A stretch of DNA of 64,000 nucleotides from a bacterium (GTDB taxonomy: Bacteria > Bacillota > Bacilli > Lactobacillales > Streptococcaceae), in contig CAJNBT010000004.1 of assembly GCA_905221085.1 (NCBI GenBank), positions 62,001 through 126,000 of the forward strand, written 5' to 3'. A program made the translations under genes and the position numbers. Below the pieces are notes generated by a model. The model saw only the letters and a program-made list of their open reading frames with translations, was not told the origin of the DNA and made no database searches. How positions within the stretch are numbered: the first letter of the stretch is position 1; every line of letters starts with the position of its first letter. Positions 35,434-45,824 of this stretch are shown here, one piece after another.

Positions 35434-35680
35434 AATACTCTTCGAAAATCTCTTCAAACCGCGTCAACGTCGCCTTGCCGTAGATATAGTTACTGACTTC
35501 GTCAGTTTCATCCGCAACCTCAAAAACATGTTTTGAGCTGACTTCGTCAGTTCTATCCACAACCTCAAAACAGTGTTTTGAGCTGACTTCGTCAGTCTTA
35601 TCTACAACCTCAAAGCAGTGCTTTGAGCAGCCTGCGGCTAGTTTCCTAGTTTGCTCTTTGATTTTCCTTGAGTATAAAAT
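35434..35680. repeat. BOX element, boxA-boxB(x3)-boxC
   Basis: boxA (35434-35493) contains GTCGCCTTGCCGTAG, the target of the classical BOX-PCR primer. Three tandem 45-bp boxB units follow at 35494-35538, 35539-35583 and 35584-35628, each beginning TGACTTCGTCAG and ending TTTTGAGC or CTTTGAGC. boxC (35629-35680) contains CCTGCGGCTAG and TTTGCTCTTTGATTTT. The minus strand reads as a 102-codon frame across it, with repeated KHCFEVVD, which is an artefact. It lies between holA and sodA, downstream of holA. Confidence 0.95.
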
Positions 35681-35743
35681 AAGTAAATCAGTAAGAAACC
35701 CACGACAATATAATCTTGACGCGGGTTGTAGTTTCAAAAAATA

Positions 35744-36781
35744 TCAATTTACCTGACTAGCAATCTGTAAAAGTGCTTTTTCAAAAAGGAAACCTTTTTC
35801 ATAAAGACCTGTCTTAATCTGATAGTCTGTCTCAATCAAATAAGAAATAGCTTGCTTCAAAAAACTAAAGGAAAGTCCTCTTGAATCTCTCAGCGCAAAC
35901 TTGATTTGATAGGGATTTGGATTGCGTCCGAGAAAACTACCTAAACTACTTGCAATCTGCGATTCTGTTTGCCCAAACTCCGCCAAAATCTTCACCTGAG
36001 TAAAAGTCCGAAATTGTCCTAGCATGACTGCAATCAGTTTGATTTCATCTTCACCTTGCAAGGTCAAGTCTCTCACCAAATCGCGCGCCTGATCCATCTT
36101 TTTAGTCAGAATAAACTGAGTTAAATCAAAAATATTGTCCTGCAAGGTCTTGGGAATAGCATTGACAATATCCTCTTCCTCGATAACAGAGTCTTCCTTA
36201 TAGGACTGTAAAAAGAGGAGATTTTTCTGGATTTCGCTAAACTGAAAACCAGACTTGATGAGGAGATTTTCAAAAGAATGATTAGCAAACTGGAGACCTT
36301 GTTTCTGACTCCACTTTTGGAAATACTGGCGCAATTCTTGTTCTTTGGCTTCTACTGCATCAAAAACCTTGGCATCACGCTTCAGTAATTTAATCAACCG
36401 TCTTTTGCTATCCAGCTTTCCTTCTGCAAAGATTAACAACTTGGTTGTTGGCGAAGGATTGTCAAGGTATTCCTCAAACGACTTAAGCTCAGCATCTGTT
36501 AAAAAGCGTTTCTTGGCTGTTGTCATATCGACAAAATGATCCAATATCACAATTTTTTCATCCGCAAAGAAAGGAAGGCTGACTAACTCCAGTTCCACAT
36601 CCTGGTAAACTACTTCTTTCATATCAAAGTAGGCAAAGTTGAGGTCAGCAGAATCATAACCAATCTGTTTCAACACTTGACTCTTCATCACTTCAAACTG
36701 GCCCTGATCTGTCCCTGTAAAAAGGCTCAGGTTAGGTAAATTTGCTAAAGTCAACTTCTGACTTTCTTCAATGGCTAGCAT
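35744..36781 (-). CDS. holA: DNA polymerase III delta subunit
   Basis: 345 aa. AAA-like clamp-loader subunit without Walker motifs: SLFTGTDQGQFEVMKSQVLK at the start, FFADEKIVILDHFVDM, TTKLLIFAEGKLDSKRRLIK, and the C-terminal LRDSRGLSFSFLKQAISYLI. It opens the beta clamp during loading. It follows pyrDA by 33 nt in the same direction and has AAAGGAG. Confidence 0.9.
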   Translation of the reverse strand: MLAIEESQKLTLANLPNLSLFTGTDQGQFEVMKSQVLKQIGYDSADLNFAYFDMKEVVYQDVELELVSLPFFADEKIVILDHFVDMTTAKKRFLTDAELKSFEEYLDNPSPTTKLLIFAEGKLDSKRRLIKLLKRDAKVFDAVEAKEQELRQYFQKWSQKQGLQFANHSFENLLIKSGFQFSEIQKNLLFLQSYKEDSVIEEEDIVNAIPKTLQDNIFDLTQFILTKKMDQARDLVRDLTLQGEDEIKLIAVMLGQFRTFTQVKILAEFGQTESQIASSLGSFLGRNPNPYQIKFALRDSRGLSFSFLKQAISYLIETDYQIKTGLYEKGFLFEKALLQIASQVN

Positions 36782-36814
36782 CCTCTCTCCTTTCTTCTGA
36801 TTTTTCGATTTAAT

Positions 36815-37750
36815 TTAGTCAATATAGCGCAATTTCCCACGGAAATCTTCTAAGCTCTCGTACCCTTTTTCCGCCATGATTGCTTTCAGTTCATTGGTAA
36901 TGCGGTCAAAAGCACCAACTCCTTCTTTGTGAAGGGTGGTTCCCACCTGCACCATACTTGCTCCACAGAGGATATGTTCAAAGGCATCACGACCAGTCAA
37001 AACGCCACCTGTTCCGATGATTTGGATTTGAGGATTTAAGCGTTGATAAAAGGCATGAACATTAGCTAGAGCAGTTGGTTTAATATACTCCCCACCAATG
37101 CCCCCAAAACCATTTTTAGGACGGATAACGACAGACTCATCTTCTATATAAAGGCCGTTTCCGATAGAGTTGACGCAGTTGACAAACTTGAGCGGGTACT
37201 TGTTGAAAATAGCTGCTGCTTGGTCAAAGTGAACAATGTCAAAATATGGTGGCAATTTAATTCCAAGAGGTTTTGTAAAGTAATCAAATACTTCTGCCAA
37301 AATCCGGTCAGTTGTCTCAAAATCATAGGCAATCTGAGGTTTACCTGGAACATTTGGACAGGAGAGGTTTAGCTCAGTCAGACCACGAAACTCACTCTCT
37401 TGGACTTTTTTCAAGATAGTATGGGTTTCCTCTGGAGACATGCCGACTAGAGATAGAAAGAAAGTTCGGTTTGGCTCTTTTTCTTGCAGATCCAAAAGAT
37501 AATCCAAATAATAGTCTAAGCCATTATTTGGCAAGCCCATAGAGTTGATAGAACCAAGTGGAACATCTTGATAGCGTGGCTCAGGATTCCCCTGACGGAA
37601 GTCCAAGGTCGCGGTCTTGGTCACAAAAGTTCCTGCCGCTGAGTTTTTGACTCCTTCAAGCTCCTCTATCGTCATACAAGCCACACCTGCTGCATTCATC
37701 AAACAATTGTCAAACTCAAAACCAGCAATTTGTGTTTTCGTTGATACCAT
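36815..37750 (-). CDS. pyrDA: Dihydroorotate dehydrogenase, class 1A
   Basis: 311 aa flavoprotein. The class 1A (fumarate-linked, cytosolic homodimer) pattern is visible: [40 protein letters not shown] with the catalytic Cys at about 130, [11 protein letters not shown] and [20 protein letters not shown]. It oxidises dihydroorotate to orotate in pyrimidine synthesis. It has its own TGGTATAAT promoter near 37784-37792 and GGAGGAC before the ATG. No pyrR attenuator was seen. Confidence 0.93.
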   Translation of the reverse strand: MVSTKTQIAGFEFDNCLMNAAGVACMTIEELEGVKNSAAGTFVTKTATLDFRQGNPEPRYQDVPLGSINSMGLPNNGLDYYLDYLLDLQEKEPNRTFFLSLVGMSPEETHTILKKVQESEFRGLTELNLSCPNVPGKPQIAYDFETTDRILAEVFDYFTKPLGIKLPPYFDIVHFDQAAAIFNKYPLKFVNCVNSIGNGLYIEDESVVIRPKNGFGGIGGEYIKPTALANVHAFYQRLNPQIQIIGTGGVLTGRDAFEHILCGASMVQVGTTLHKEGVGAFDRITNELKAIMAEKGYESLEDFRGKLRYID

Positions 37751-37912
37751 GATTCTAGTCCTCCAGATTCCTTTTATTGCTAATATTATACCACATTTTC
37801 AGATTTTCTATTTAAGAAAGGCATTTATAAGAAAAACGTTCGTTTTTTATCTATTTTCAAAAAATCAAAAAAACTAAATTGAAAGAATTTTTAGAAAATT
37901 TCTGTTTTTTTC

Positions 37913-37941
37913 TTTACAGTAAAAAAAAATTCTGCTATAAT
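37913..37941 (+). promoter_or_regulatory. gdhA promoter
   Basis: TTTACA-17 bp-TATAAT with a TGC extension; the leader is about 33 nt with AAAAGGAG. Confidence 0.75.
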
Positions 37942-37962
37942 GACTCACGTAATAAAATATGA

Positions 37963-39327
<1,365 letters not shown>

Positions 39328-39340
39328 GATTCATTTGCCT

Positions 39341-39372
39341 AATCCTCAATCGCTTCGATTGGGGATTTTTAT
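39341..39372 (+). terminator. Terminator downstream of gdhA
   Basis: AATCCTCAATCG / CGATTGGGGATT stem with CTT loop and TTTTT. Confidence 0.85.
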
Positions 39373-39420
39373 GTTGAATTCAAAAAACGCATCATTAACA
39401 GTGAGTTTTAACATCAGAAT

Positions 39421-40065
39421 TTATTTTAACTTCATTAGGGCAGATGACAAACATTCAACAATCTCATCAACTGCTTCATCTATGTTTATAGTTCCTTCAT
39501 CATTCAACATCATGGGAATAAGATAAGAAAAACTCAATGCTAAAATGTATCGAACAATTCTTTCATTTGACCAATTTAGAATAAGTCCTTTTTCTTTAAA
39601 TTGATTCAAAACAGGGCTAATTGGTTCTATTATAGATTGAACAATAATATTTCCTAACTGGATAGAAAGATTTTTATCAATAAAAGAACGCCCCAAGAGA
39701 ATTTTAACATGCATTTGATTCTCTTGAATGAAAAAGAGCCTATCCCTAACAATAGTTTTTAAAAAGAAGGGAAAAGTTTCTTGATCTACTGTGAATTTCT
39801 TTTCTGAGAAATCCGCAATTACTTCTGGAATAACCTGTTCTAGAAAAGTAGATAAAATGGCTTCTAAAATACCTTCCTTTGTTTTAAAGTAACTAAAAAC
39901 AGTTCCTTCTGATACTCCAGCGCGTTCGGCAATAAGGCTGGACGTTGTATTCTCAAATCCAATTTCTGAGAATAATTTTAAGCTTGATAATAATACTCGA
40001 CGTTGTTTCAAGCTCAAGTTGCTAACTTCTAACGTCTGAGCATACTTTTGTTCTAAACTTTCCAT
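39421..40065 (-). CDS. TetR-family regulator
   Basis: 214 aa from the ATG of MESLEQKYAQ, which AGAGAGG precedes (a GTG three codons earlier is less likely). The N-terminal HTH is LFSEIGFENTTSSLIAERAG and SEGTVFSYFKTKEGILEAIL. The C-terminal ligand domain is helical and unassigned. It follows the oxidoreductase gene by 16 nt and probably represses the operon through the TGAGTG-AA-CACTCA palindrome in its promoter. Confidence 0.87.
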   Translation of the reverse strand: MESLEQKYAQTLEVSNLSLKQRRVLLSSLKLFSEIGFENTTSSLIAERAGVSEGTVFSYFKTKEGILEAILSTFLEQVIPEVIADFSEKKFTVDQETFPFFLKTIVRDRLFFIQENQMHVKILLGRSFIDKNLSIQLGNIIVQSIIEPISPVLNQFKEKGLILNWSNERIVRYILALSFSYLIPMMLNDEGTINIDEAVDEIVECLSSALMKLK

Positions 40066-40081
40066 CGCTAGCACCTCTCTT

Positions 40082-41086
40082 CTACTCTCTTACTTTTACG
40101 ACTTTTTTGCCTCGACTGTGTCCTATTTTCAGACTACGATAGGCTTCTCTAACTGACTTTAGAGAAAAGTCATACACTTGATCAATTTTCAGCTGAACCT
40201 TCCCGTCTGAGACCATTTCAGATAAAGTGATAAAATCATCGTATGTGGAATGTCTCGGACCAGTAAACTGAGCACCTTTTATCATAACATAGGGTGAAGG
40301 TACTAATGTCCCAATAGCTGTCCCCTTCAAACCTAAACTAAAAGCCAATCTAACATAATCAGATCCATAACAATCCAAAAATTTTGTAATAGGCGTTGGA
40401 CTAGCTGATAGAAGAGCCTTCTTGATATTCTCTTCGTAACTTACTGGTATAGCACCTAAAGACTTCAGATACTCTGCATTTTTCTTACTTGCTATTCCAA
40501 TCACTGACGCCCCCTTAGCAACTACATACTGTACTGCAATACTTCCAATACCTCCTGCTGCAGCTGAAATAACAACAGTATCTCTTGAATTTAAACCGAT
40601 TCTTCTAAAAGCCCCACCCACAGTTAGAGCAGCTACTCCCATAGTAGCTGCGTGAGTCATGTCAATCATCTCTGGTTTCAATACAATTTCCGATTCATTG
40701 ACACAAATTTCTGTTGCTAAAGCTCCCCTCTTAGTTCCCAAACCAGGATCACTAATCATTGTTCCAAACACCTTATCTCCTACTGAAAACCTAGTTACTT
40801 CATTTCCAACTTCTGTAATAACTCCAGAAAAATCTCTCCCCACACCTCTTGGAAATAAAGATGATTTAGATTCAAACCAACGACTTGGTTTCCTTAATTT
40901 CGTTATAACAGATAGAAATCGAAGGGGTTTCGCTCCCTCAAAAGTTTTATAATCAATAGGATTTAAACCAACAGCATGAACTTCTACTCTTACCTGATTT
41001 ACATCCAAGGCTGTAGAGTTGATCTTCAGCAAATCCAAGACCTCTTCGTTTCCGAAACGACTGTACTCTATTGCTTCAACAACCAT
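40082..41086 (-). CDS. MDR-family NAD(P)-dependent quinone/alkenal oxidoreductase
   Basis: 334 aa. It is a zinc-free medium-chain dehydrogenase: VGLNPIDYKTFEG, GRDFSGVITEVGNEV, SVGDKVFG, and the nucleotide motif AAAGGIGSIAVQYVVAKGA. The structural and catalytic zinc Cys are absent, as in quinone reductases. It probably detoxifies electrophiles, inferred from family and TetR control. It is the first gene of a two-gene operon. Confidence 0.83.
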   Translation of the reverse strand: MVVEAIEYSRFGNEEVLDLLKINSTALDVNQVRVEVHAVGLNPIDYKTFEGAKPLRFLSVITKLRKPSRWFESKSSLFPRGVGRDFSGVITEVGNEVTRFSVGDKVFGTMISDPGLGTKRGALATEICVNESEIVLKPEMIDMTHAATMGVAALTVGGAFRRIGLNSRDTVVISAAAGGIGSIAVQYVVAKGASVIGIASKKNAEYLKSLGAIPVSYEENIKKALLSASPTPITKFLDCYGSDYVRLAFSLGLKGTAIGTLVPSPYVMIKGAQFTGPRHSTYDDFITLSEMVSDGKVQLKIDQVYDFSLKSVREAYRSLKIGHSRGKKVVKVRE

Positions 41087-41112
41087 TTTCTTTACTCCTT
41101 AATTTCACAAAA

Positions 41113-41166
41113 ATTGAGTGAACACTCATTTTTATAAATTATACTCTTAATTTGTAAGAAAATCAA
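41113..41166 (-). promoter_or_regulatory. Promoter and TetR operator of the oxidoreductase operon
   Basis: TTGATT (41161-41166)-17 bp-TATAAT (41138-41143) on the minus strand. The perfect palindrome TGAGTGTTCACTCA (41115-41128) lies immediately downstream of +1, so bound repressor would block elongation or initiation. Confidence 0.7.
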
Positions 41167-41294
41167 TATTATCGTTTGATAGTGATTTATGACATGATAC
41201 AAATATCCATCATTTCAATTTTCCAATATGATTCTTTCAATCTAACTCTCCTCACTCTTCAAGATAACTTTCCCTTTTTTGCCCCTTTTTAAAC

Positions 41295-41332
41295 AAAATG
41301 AAAAACCACTACTCCTAAGAATAGCGGTTTAA
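41295..41332 (-). terminator. Terminator downstream of rplL
   Basis: AAACCGCTA / TAGTGGTTT stem with a 10-nt loop, followed by TTCATTTT on the minus strand. Confidence 0.7.
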
Positions 41333-41365
41333 TCATGTTTTTAAGCTACTAATGTAGTTGCTCTA

Positions 41366-41734
41366 TTATTTAAGAGTAACTGAAGCTCCAGCTTCTTCCA
41401 ATTTAGCTTTGATTTCTTCAGCTTCTGCAGTTGCAACGCCTTCTTTAACAAGTGCTGGTGCACCGTCAACAAGTTCTTTAGCTTCTTTAAGTCCAAGACC
41501 AGTGATTTCACGTACAACTTTGATAACGCCAACTTTTTTGTCGCCTGCAGATGTCAATTCAACGTCGAATGAATCTTTAGCAGCACCAGCGTCAGCAGCA
41601 CCAGCTGCAGCAACAGCTACAGGAGCAGCTGCAGTTACACCAAATTCTTCTTCGATAGCTTTTACAAGGTCGTTCAATTCAAGGATTGAAGCTTCTTTAA
41701 TTTCAGCAATAATGTTTTCAATGTTCAATGCCAT
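41366..41734 (-). CDS. rplL: 50S ribosomal protein bL12 (L7/L12)
   Basis: 122 aa from [13 protein letters not shown], preceded by GGAGGAAATAACA. The N-terminal dimerisation helices, an Ala-rich hinge (about 38-55) and the C-terminal factor-binding domain ([20 protein letters not shown]) are all present. Several copies form the ribosomal stalk. It follows rplJ by 71 nt. Confidence 0.97.
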   Translation of the reverse strand: MALNIENIIAEIKEASILELNDLVKAIEEEFGVTAAAPVAVAAAGAADAGAAKDSFDVELTSAGDKKVGVIKVVREITGLGLKEAKELVDGAPALVKEGVATAEAEEIKAKLEEAGASVTLK

Positions 41735-41805
41735 TGTTATTTCCTCCAAATATGTTTTTAAATTTATAATATTTTCGTAGCTAGGCTACGCTGCGTAGCT
41801 TAAGA

Positions 41806-42306
41806 TTAAGCTGCGTCTTCTTTGCTTTCTGCAACCGCTTTGACTGCAAGGGCAACGTTGCGCACTGGCGCTTGAAGTACAGAAAGGAGCATAGAAAGAA
41901 GTCCTTCGCGGTTTGGAAGAGTTGCAAGTGCAAGAATCTCTTCTTTAGATGCGACAGCGCCTTCGATTGCACCACCTTTGATTTCAAGTGCTTCAGCGTT
42001 TTTAGAAAAGTCGTTCAAGATTTTCGCTGGTGCGATAACATCTTCGTTAGAAAATGCTACTGCAGATGGTCCAACAAATACTGATGCAAGTTCTTCAAGA
42101 CCAGCTTTTTCAGCTGCACGACGCAAGATTGAGTTTTTAATGACTTTATACTCAACTTCGTTTCCACGAAGCTCACGACGAAGAACTGTATCTTGCTCAA
42201 CTGTCAAACCACGAGCGTCTACAACGACGATAGATGCAGCAACTTTCATTTTTTCAGCTACTACGTCAACTAGTTCCGCTTTTTTAGCAATAATTGCTTC
42301 ACTCAT
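41806..42306 (-). CDS. rplJ: 50S ribosomal protein uL10
   Basis: 166 aa from [14 protein letters not shown], with CGGAGGTGA upstream; codons further upstream are leader. [20 protein letters not shown] and [16 protein letters not shown] are typical. It is the base of the stalk that carries bL12. It is regulated through the L10 leader upstream, where the L10-L12 complex is known to bind in Firmicutes. Confidence 0.97.
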   Translation of the reverse strand: MSEAIIAKKAELVDVVAEKMKVAASIVVVDARGLTVEQDTVLRRELRGNEVEYKVIKNSILRRAAEKAGLEELASVFVGPSAVAFSNEDVIAPAKILNDFSKNAEALEIKGGAIEGAVASKEEILALATLPNREGLLSMLLSVLQAPVRNVALAVKAVAESKEDAA

Positions 42307-42309
42307 TAG

Positions 42310-42478
42310 TGTGTTCACCTCCGTTATTATTTTGCTTGGGGAAATTTTTCCAAAAGAAAAACGCGCCCAAACCTAGACACGAAAGTACAATACGCTTCTT
42401 TTTACATGATACGTTTTGTCCTCGGTAGGATACTTATGAGTCGAGCTCCCCTACTGTCTTAGGCAGTTTTTTCAAACC
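42310..42478 (-). ncRNA. L10 leader (autoregulatory 5' region of rplJ-rplL)
   Basis: The transcript between the promoter and rplJ is about 170 nt. It contains the conserved blocks ACTGCCTAAGACAGT (a hairpin by itself) and TATCCTACCGAGGACAAAA, typical of the L10 ribosomal leader. A GCGCG segment followed by TTTTTC further on could be part of an attenuator. Identity rests on position and these blocks. Confidence 0.75.
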
Positions 42479-42485
42479 GTATATA

Positions 42486-42514
42486 AGTATAGCATAGTCA
42501 AAAAAAGAATGCAA
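42486..42514 (-). promoter_or_regulatory. rplJ promoter
   Basis: TTGCAT-17 bp-TATACT on the minus strand, with a TGC extension before the -10. Confidence 0.65.
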
Positions 42515-42546
42515 GATTTTTGCAAACTTTTTTTAAAATTTTTCTT

Positions 42547-43806
42547 TTAGAATTCTACTGTCAGGACTCGACCTTGCTTAACAACTTGTTCTCCAGCGAT
42601 ATAAACATCATCTACATCACTGGATTTGACTGCATAAACCAGATGAGATAACATATTTTCCTGAGGTTGGAGATGGATTTTCCCTTGTGGTTGAATAACC
42701 AGAAAATCTGCTTGCTTGCCAACTTCCAAACTTCCTATCTGATTTTCCATCCCTAGGACCTTAGCCCCTTCGATTGTCAGAGCCTTGAGGGATGTTTCGA
42801 TTGGAAATTGGCTAGCATCACCATTCTTCATTTTCTGTAAGAGTGCTGCAGTCCTTCCTTCCTCAAACATATCTAGATTGTTATTGGAAGCAACCGAATC
42901 TGTCGCAATTCCAACTGCTACTCCTGCTTTTTGGAGCTGGATAATTGGAGCGATTCCTGAGGCCAGTTTGAGGTTGCTGATAGGATTGTGGGCGATAGCC
43001 ACTTGAGAAGATGACAGACGTTCAATTTCTCTATCGTTTAGTTCGACCCCATGAGCAAAGACAGAAGGATGATCTAAGTAACCCAGTTCTTCTAGAAAAG
43101 CAAGGGGACGTTTGCCGTATCGTTTCAGGATAATTCCCGATTCTTCCTTGGTCTCCGCCACATGGATATGGAGAGGAATATTCAACTCTTTTGCCATATC
43201 TAAGCTTTCTTCCAGCAAATCTTTACTACAGCTGTAGGGAGAATGTGGGGCTACCATAACCTTGAAATTTGGATTTTCATATCCTATGATTATCTCGATA
43301 ATAGCTCGTGTTCTGCTTATGGTTTCATCAGTTGTTTCTGTATCTGAAGAAAAGAGGGTCGGTGAGAAATAACAACGCATCTTGGAAGCATTGACCGCTT
43401 CATAAATCTCCGATATATCCACACCATTGGGATTATACATATCGTTAAATGTTGTTGTTCCTGACTGGAGCATCTCTGTCAGAGCTTCTTTGACCGCCTT
43501 GGTAGTCATGTCGGGAGTAAACTGGGCTTCTGCTGGCCAGATATAGTCATTGAGCCATTCATGGAGATTGCTATCATCTCGAATTCCTCTCAATCCTGTC
43601 ATAGCAGAATGGGTGTGACAATTGACCAAACCAGGCATAATCCAGGCTCCCTGATAGTCTATAATCTGCTCAGCTTGCTCTAAAATCTCTGACTTCTCTT
43701 GACCAACATAGACGATTTGAAAATCCTTAACAGCTAAGATTCCATCTAGATAGACATGGAAATCTTGATCACAAGTCACGATATTTACATGCTGATAGAC
43801 TTTCAT
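42547..43806 (-). CDS. Amidohydrolase, SAH/MTA deaminase-like (Atz/Trz family)
   Basis: 419 aa from MKVYQHVNIVTCDQ, preceded by AAAAGGAA. Metal-dependent hydrolase motifs are VNCHTHSAM (HxH), HVAETKEES, FAHGVEL, and ATDSVASNN with the metal Asp. This combination fits 5'-methylthioadenosine/S-adenosylhomocysteine deaminases (MtaD), though guanine- or triazine-type substrates cannot be excluded. It is cytoplasmic. A BOX element lies in its 5' region. Confidence 0.8.
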   Translation of the reverse strand: MKVYQHVNIVTCDQDFHVYLDGILAVKDFQIVYVGQEKSEILEQAEQIIDYQGAWIMPGLVNCHTHSAMTGLRGIRDDSNLHEWLNDYIWPAEAQFTPDMTTKAVKEALTEMLQSGTTTFNDMYNPNGVDISEIYEAVNASKMRCYFSPTLFSSDTETTDETISRTRAIIEIIIGYENPNFKVMVAPHSPYSCSKDLLEESLDMAKELNIPLHIHVAETKEESGIILKRYGKRPLAFLEELGYLDHPSVFAHGVELNDREIERLSSSQVAIAHNPISNLKLASGIAPIIQLQKAGVAVGIATDSVASNNNLDMFEEGRTAALLQKMKNGDASQFPIETSLKALTIEGAKVLGMENQIGSLEVGKQADFLVIQPQGKIHLQPQENMLSHLVYAVKSSDVDDVYIAGEQVVKQGRVLTVEF

Positions 43807-43833
43807 ACTAGGTTCCTTTTCTAAAAGACAATT

Positions 43834-43988
43834 TATACTCTTTGAAAATCTCTTCAAACCACGTCAGCTTCACTTTGGATTAGATATATGGTTACTGACT
43901 TCGTCAGTCTTATCTACAACCTCAAAACAGTGTTTTGAGCAACCTGCGGCTAGCTTCCTAGTTTGCTCTTTGATTTTCGTTGAGTATT
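43834..43988. repeat. BOX element, boxA-boxB(x1)-boxC
   Basis: boxA (43834-43895) starts TATACTCTTTGAAAATCTC, but its second half (TTCACTTTGGATTAG) differs from the usual GTCGCCTTGCCGTAG. One 45-bp boxB is at 43896-43940 and boxC at 43941-43988. It is inserted between the ABC exporter and the amidohydrolase start. Confidence 0.92.
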
Positions 43989-44027
43989 ACAATGAATAAT
44001 TTTTCTAGCTATTGTAACAAAAAAGTC

Positions 44028-44048
44028 ACCCGAAGGCAACTTTTTTCG
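44028..44048 (-). terminator. Terminator downstream of the ABC exporter operon
   Basis: GTTGCC-TTCG-GGTGAC stem with a UUCG tetraloop and TTTTTT on the minus strand. Confidence 0.85.
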
Positions 44049-44074
44049 TCCATAAGATTTCAAAGTAGAAAGCA

Positions 44075-45823
44075 TTATTCAGAGCTAAAAACTGCAGCTT
44101 GCTGCATTTGGTAATACTTGCCCTTTCGAGCCATGAGATCCTGATGCTTACCATACTCAACAATGTCGCCATCCACCAAGACAAGAATCAAATCCGCATC
44201 CTGAATGGTTGACAAACGGTGAGCAATGATAAAGCTTGTGCGCCCCTTCATGAGTTTGGCAAAGGCATCCTGTACTAGCACCTCTGTCCGTGTATCTATG
44301 GAGGAAGTCGCCTCGTCTAAGATAAGAATCTTTGGAATAGCCAGAAAGACTCGGGCGATGGTCAGGAGCTGGGCTTGCCCAACAGAGAGAGATTCTCCTG
44401 CATTTTCCAACTTGGTATCGTATCCCTGTGGCAACTGTTGGATGAAAAAGTCTGCATTAGCTGCTTTGGCAGCAGCAATCACCTGCTCCCGACTGGCTTC
44501 AGGGTTTCCAAAGGCAATATTGTCATGAATGGTCCCTTGCTTGAGCCAGGTTTCTTGTAGCACCATGCCAAACTGCTGGCGTAAGGAGGCACGACTATAG
44601 TCATAAATGGATTTCCCATCCAGCAAGATATCTCCTGAGTTAATAGGATAAAAACGCATGAGGAGATTGATAAGGGTTGACTTGCCAGCACCTGTCGGAC
44701 CAACAATAGCTACCTTGCTACCAGCTGGAATATCAATAGATAAATCCTTAATCAAAATCTTTTCAAGATGATAGCCAAAAGAGACCTGTTTAAAGGAAAT
44801 AGCTCCCTTAACTTGGTCACTGGTCAAGACTTTCTTGCCTGTTTCAGCCACCTCAGGACTTTCTAAGACAGCATAGACGCGCTCTGCACAAGCGAGAGCA
44901 CTTTGCAACTCAGCTAGCACTGAAGAAATATCGTTAAAAGGCTTGGTGTACTGTTGAACATAGTTCAAAAAAGTCACTAAGCGTCCAATGGTCAAGGTAG
45001 AGCCTATCATGATACGATAAGCTCCCACTCCAGCTAGAAGCGCATAAATGAGCGCATTTACAAAGCGAGTCGAAGGATTGACCGTTGATGAATAAAAGAT
45101 GGCTGACTGCGAATAGCCTGCGTAGTTGGCATTAGCCTCGTGCAGTCTTTGGATAAAATCTTCTTGGGCATTAAAGGACTGGATAATGGTCTGCTGGCTC
45201 AACGATTCTTCAATCAACTGAGTCTGAATCCCCCTTGTCTCTGTTTGCTTTTGAAAGAGATGATAGGAGCGTTTGGCAATAAAGCGTGAAATCACCATAG
45301 ATAGTGGCGTTAACAACAAGACCAAAAGAGTCATGAGGAGATGAATTTGGATCATGGCTAGAATACTAACCAAAATCATCAAGACACCAATGAAAAATTG
45401 GTTAAAAATCATGGTCAAGCCAGCTACCAACTGTTCGATGTCTGTGGTTACACGACTAACCATCTCCCCACTACCTTGTCTATCCACAAAGGCAATCGGT
45501 AAACGATGGAGTTTATGGATGATTCGCTCCCGCAAGTCTTTGGTATAAGAAAAAATTAGACGATTATAGAGGAGAGGATTGGCCCATTGTACCAGAGTAT
45601 TTCCTATGACTACCAAGAGCATCTGGAGAAAAATTTGCCAAAAAACTGGTGAAGAGCCAACTACTAGGACTTGGTCTATGACCTGCCCAATCAGAATAGG
45701 TAGGTAGATTGATAAGGCAACTTGGGCAATGGTTCCTAGAAAGGCTAGGAAAAGTAGGAAAGGTTGACTTGCTAAATCTTTGGCCAAACGTGTGAGTGTT
45801 TGATTTGCAGTTTGTCGTCTCAT
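44075..45823 (-). CDS. ABC exporter half-transporter, catalytic-site subunit
   Basis: 582 aa from MRRQTANQTLTRLAKD, preceded by AAAGGAGGA and 1 nt after the previous stop. Six membrane helices (about 25-310) precede a nucleotide domain with Walker A GPTGAGKST, signature SLSVGQAQ, Walker B LILDEATSSID (catalytic Glu present) and IIAHRLSTI (H-loop). The signature reads LSVGQ rather than LSGGQ. It pairs with the upstream gene in a heterodimeric type IV exporter (LmrCD/YheHI-like). The substrate is unknown. Confidence 0.88.
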   Translation of the reverse strand: MRRQTANQTLTRLAKDLASQPFLLFLAFLGTIAQVALSIYLPILIGQVIDQVLVVGSSPVFWQIFLQMLLVVIGNTLVQWANPLLYNRLIFSYTKDLRERIIHKLHRLPIAFVDRQGSGEMVSRVTTDIEQLVAGLTMIFNQFFIGVLMILVSILAMIQIHLLMTLLVLLLTPLSMVISRFIAKRSYHLFQKQTETRGIQTQLIEESLSQQTIIQSFNAQEDFIQRLHEANANYAGYSQSAIFYSSTVNPSTRFVNALIYALLAGVGAYRIMIGSTLTIGRLVTFLNYVQQYTKPFNDISSVLAELQSALACAERVYAVLESPEVAETGKKVLTSDQVKGAISFKQVSFGYHLEKILIKDLSIDIPAGSKVAIVGPTGAGKSTLINLLMRFYPINSGDILLDGKSIYDYSRASLRQQFGMVLQETWLKQGTIHDNIAFGNPEASREQVIAAAKAANADFFIQQLPQGYDTKLENAGESLSVGQAQLLTIARVFLAIPKILILDEATSSIDTRTEVLVQDAFAKLMKGRTSFIIAHRLSTIQDADLILVLVDGDIVEYGKHQDLMARKGKYYQMQQAAVFSSE

Positions 45824-45824
45824 G

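Noticed and set aside
35429..35737. 102-codon minus-strand frame with three KHCFEVVD-type repeats
   Set aside because: It is the translation of the boxB repeats of a BOX element and has no ribosome site.
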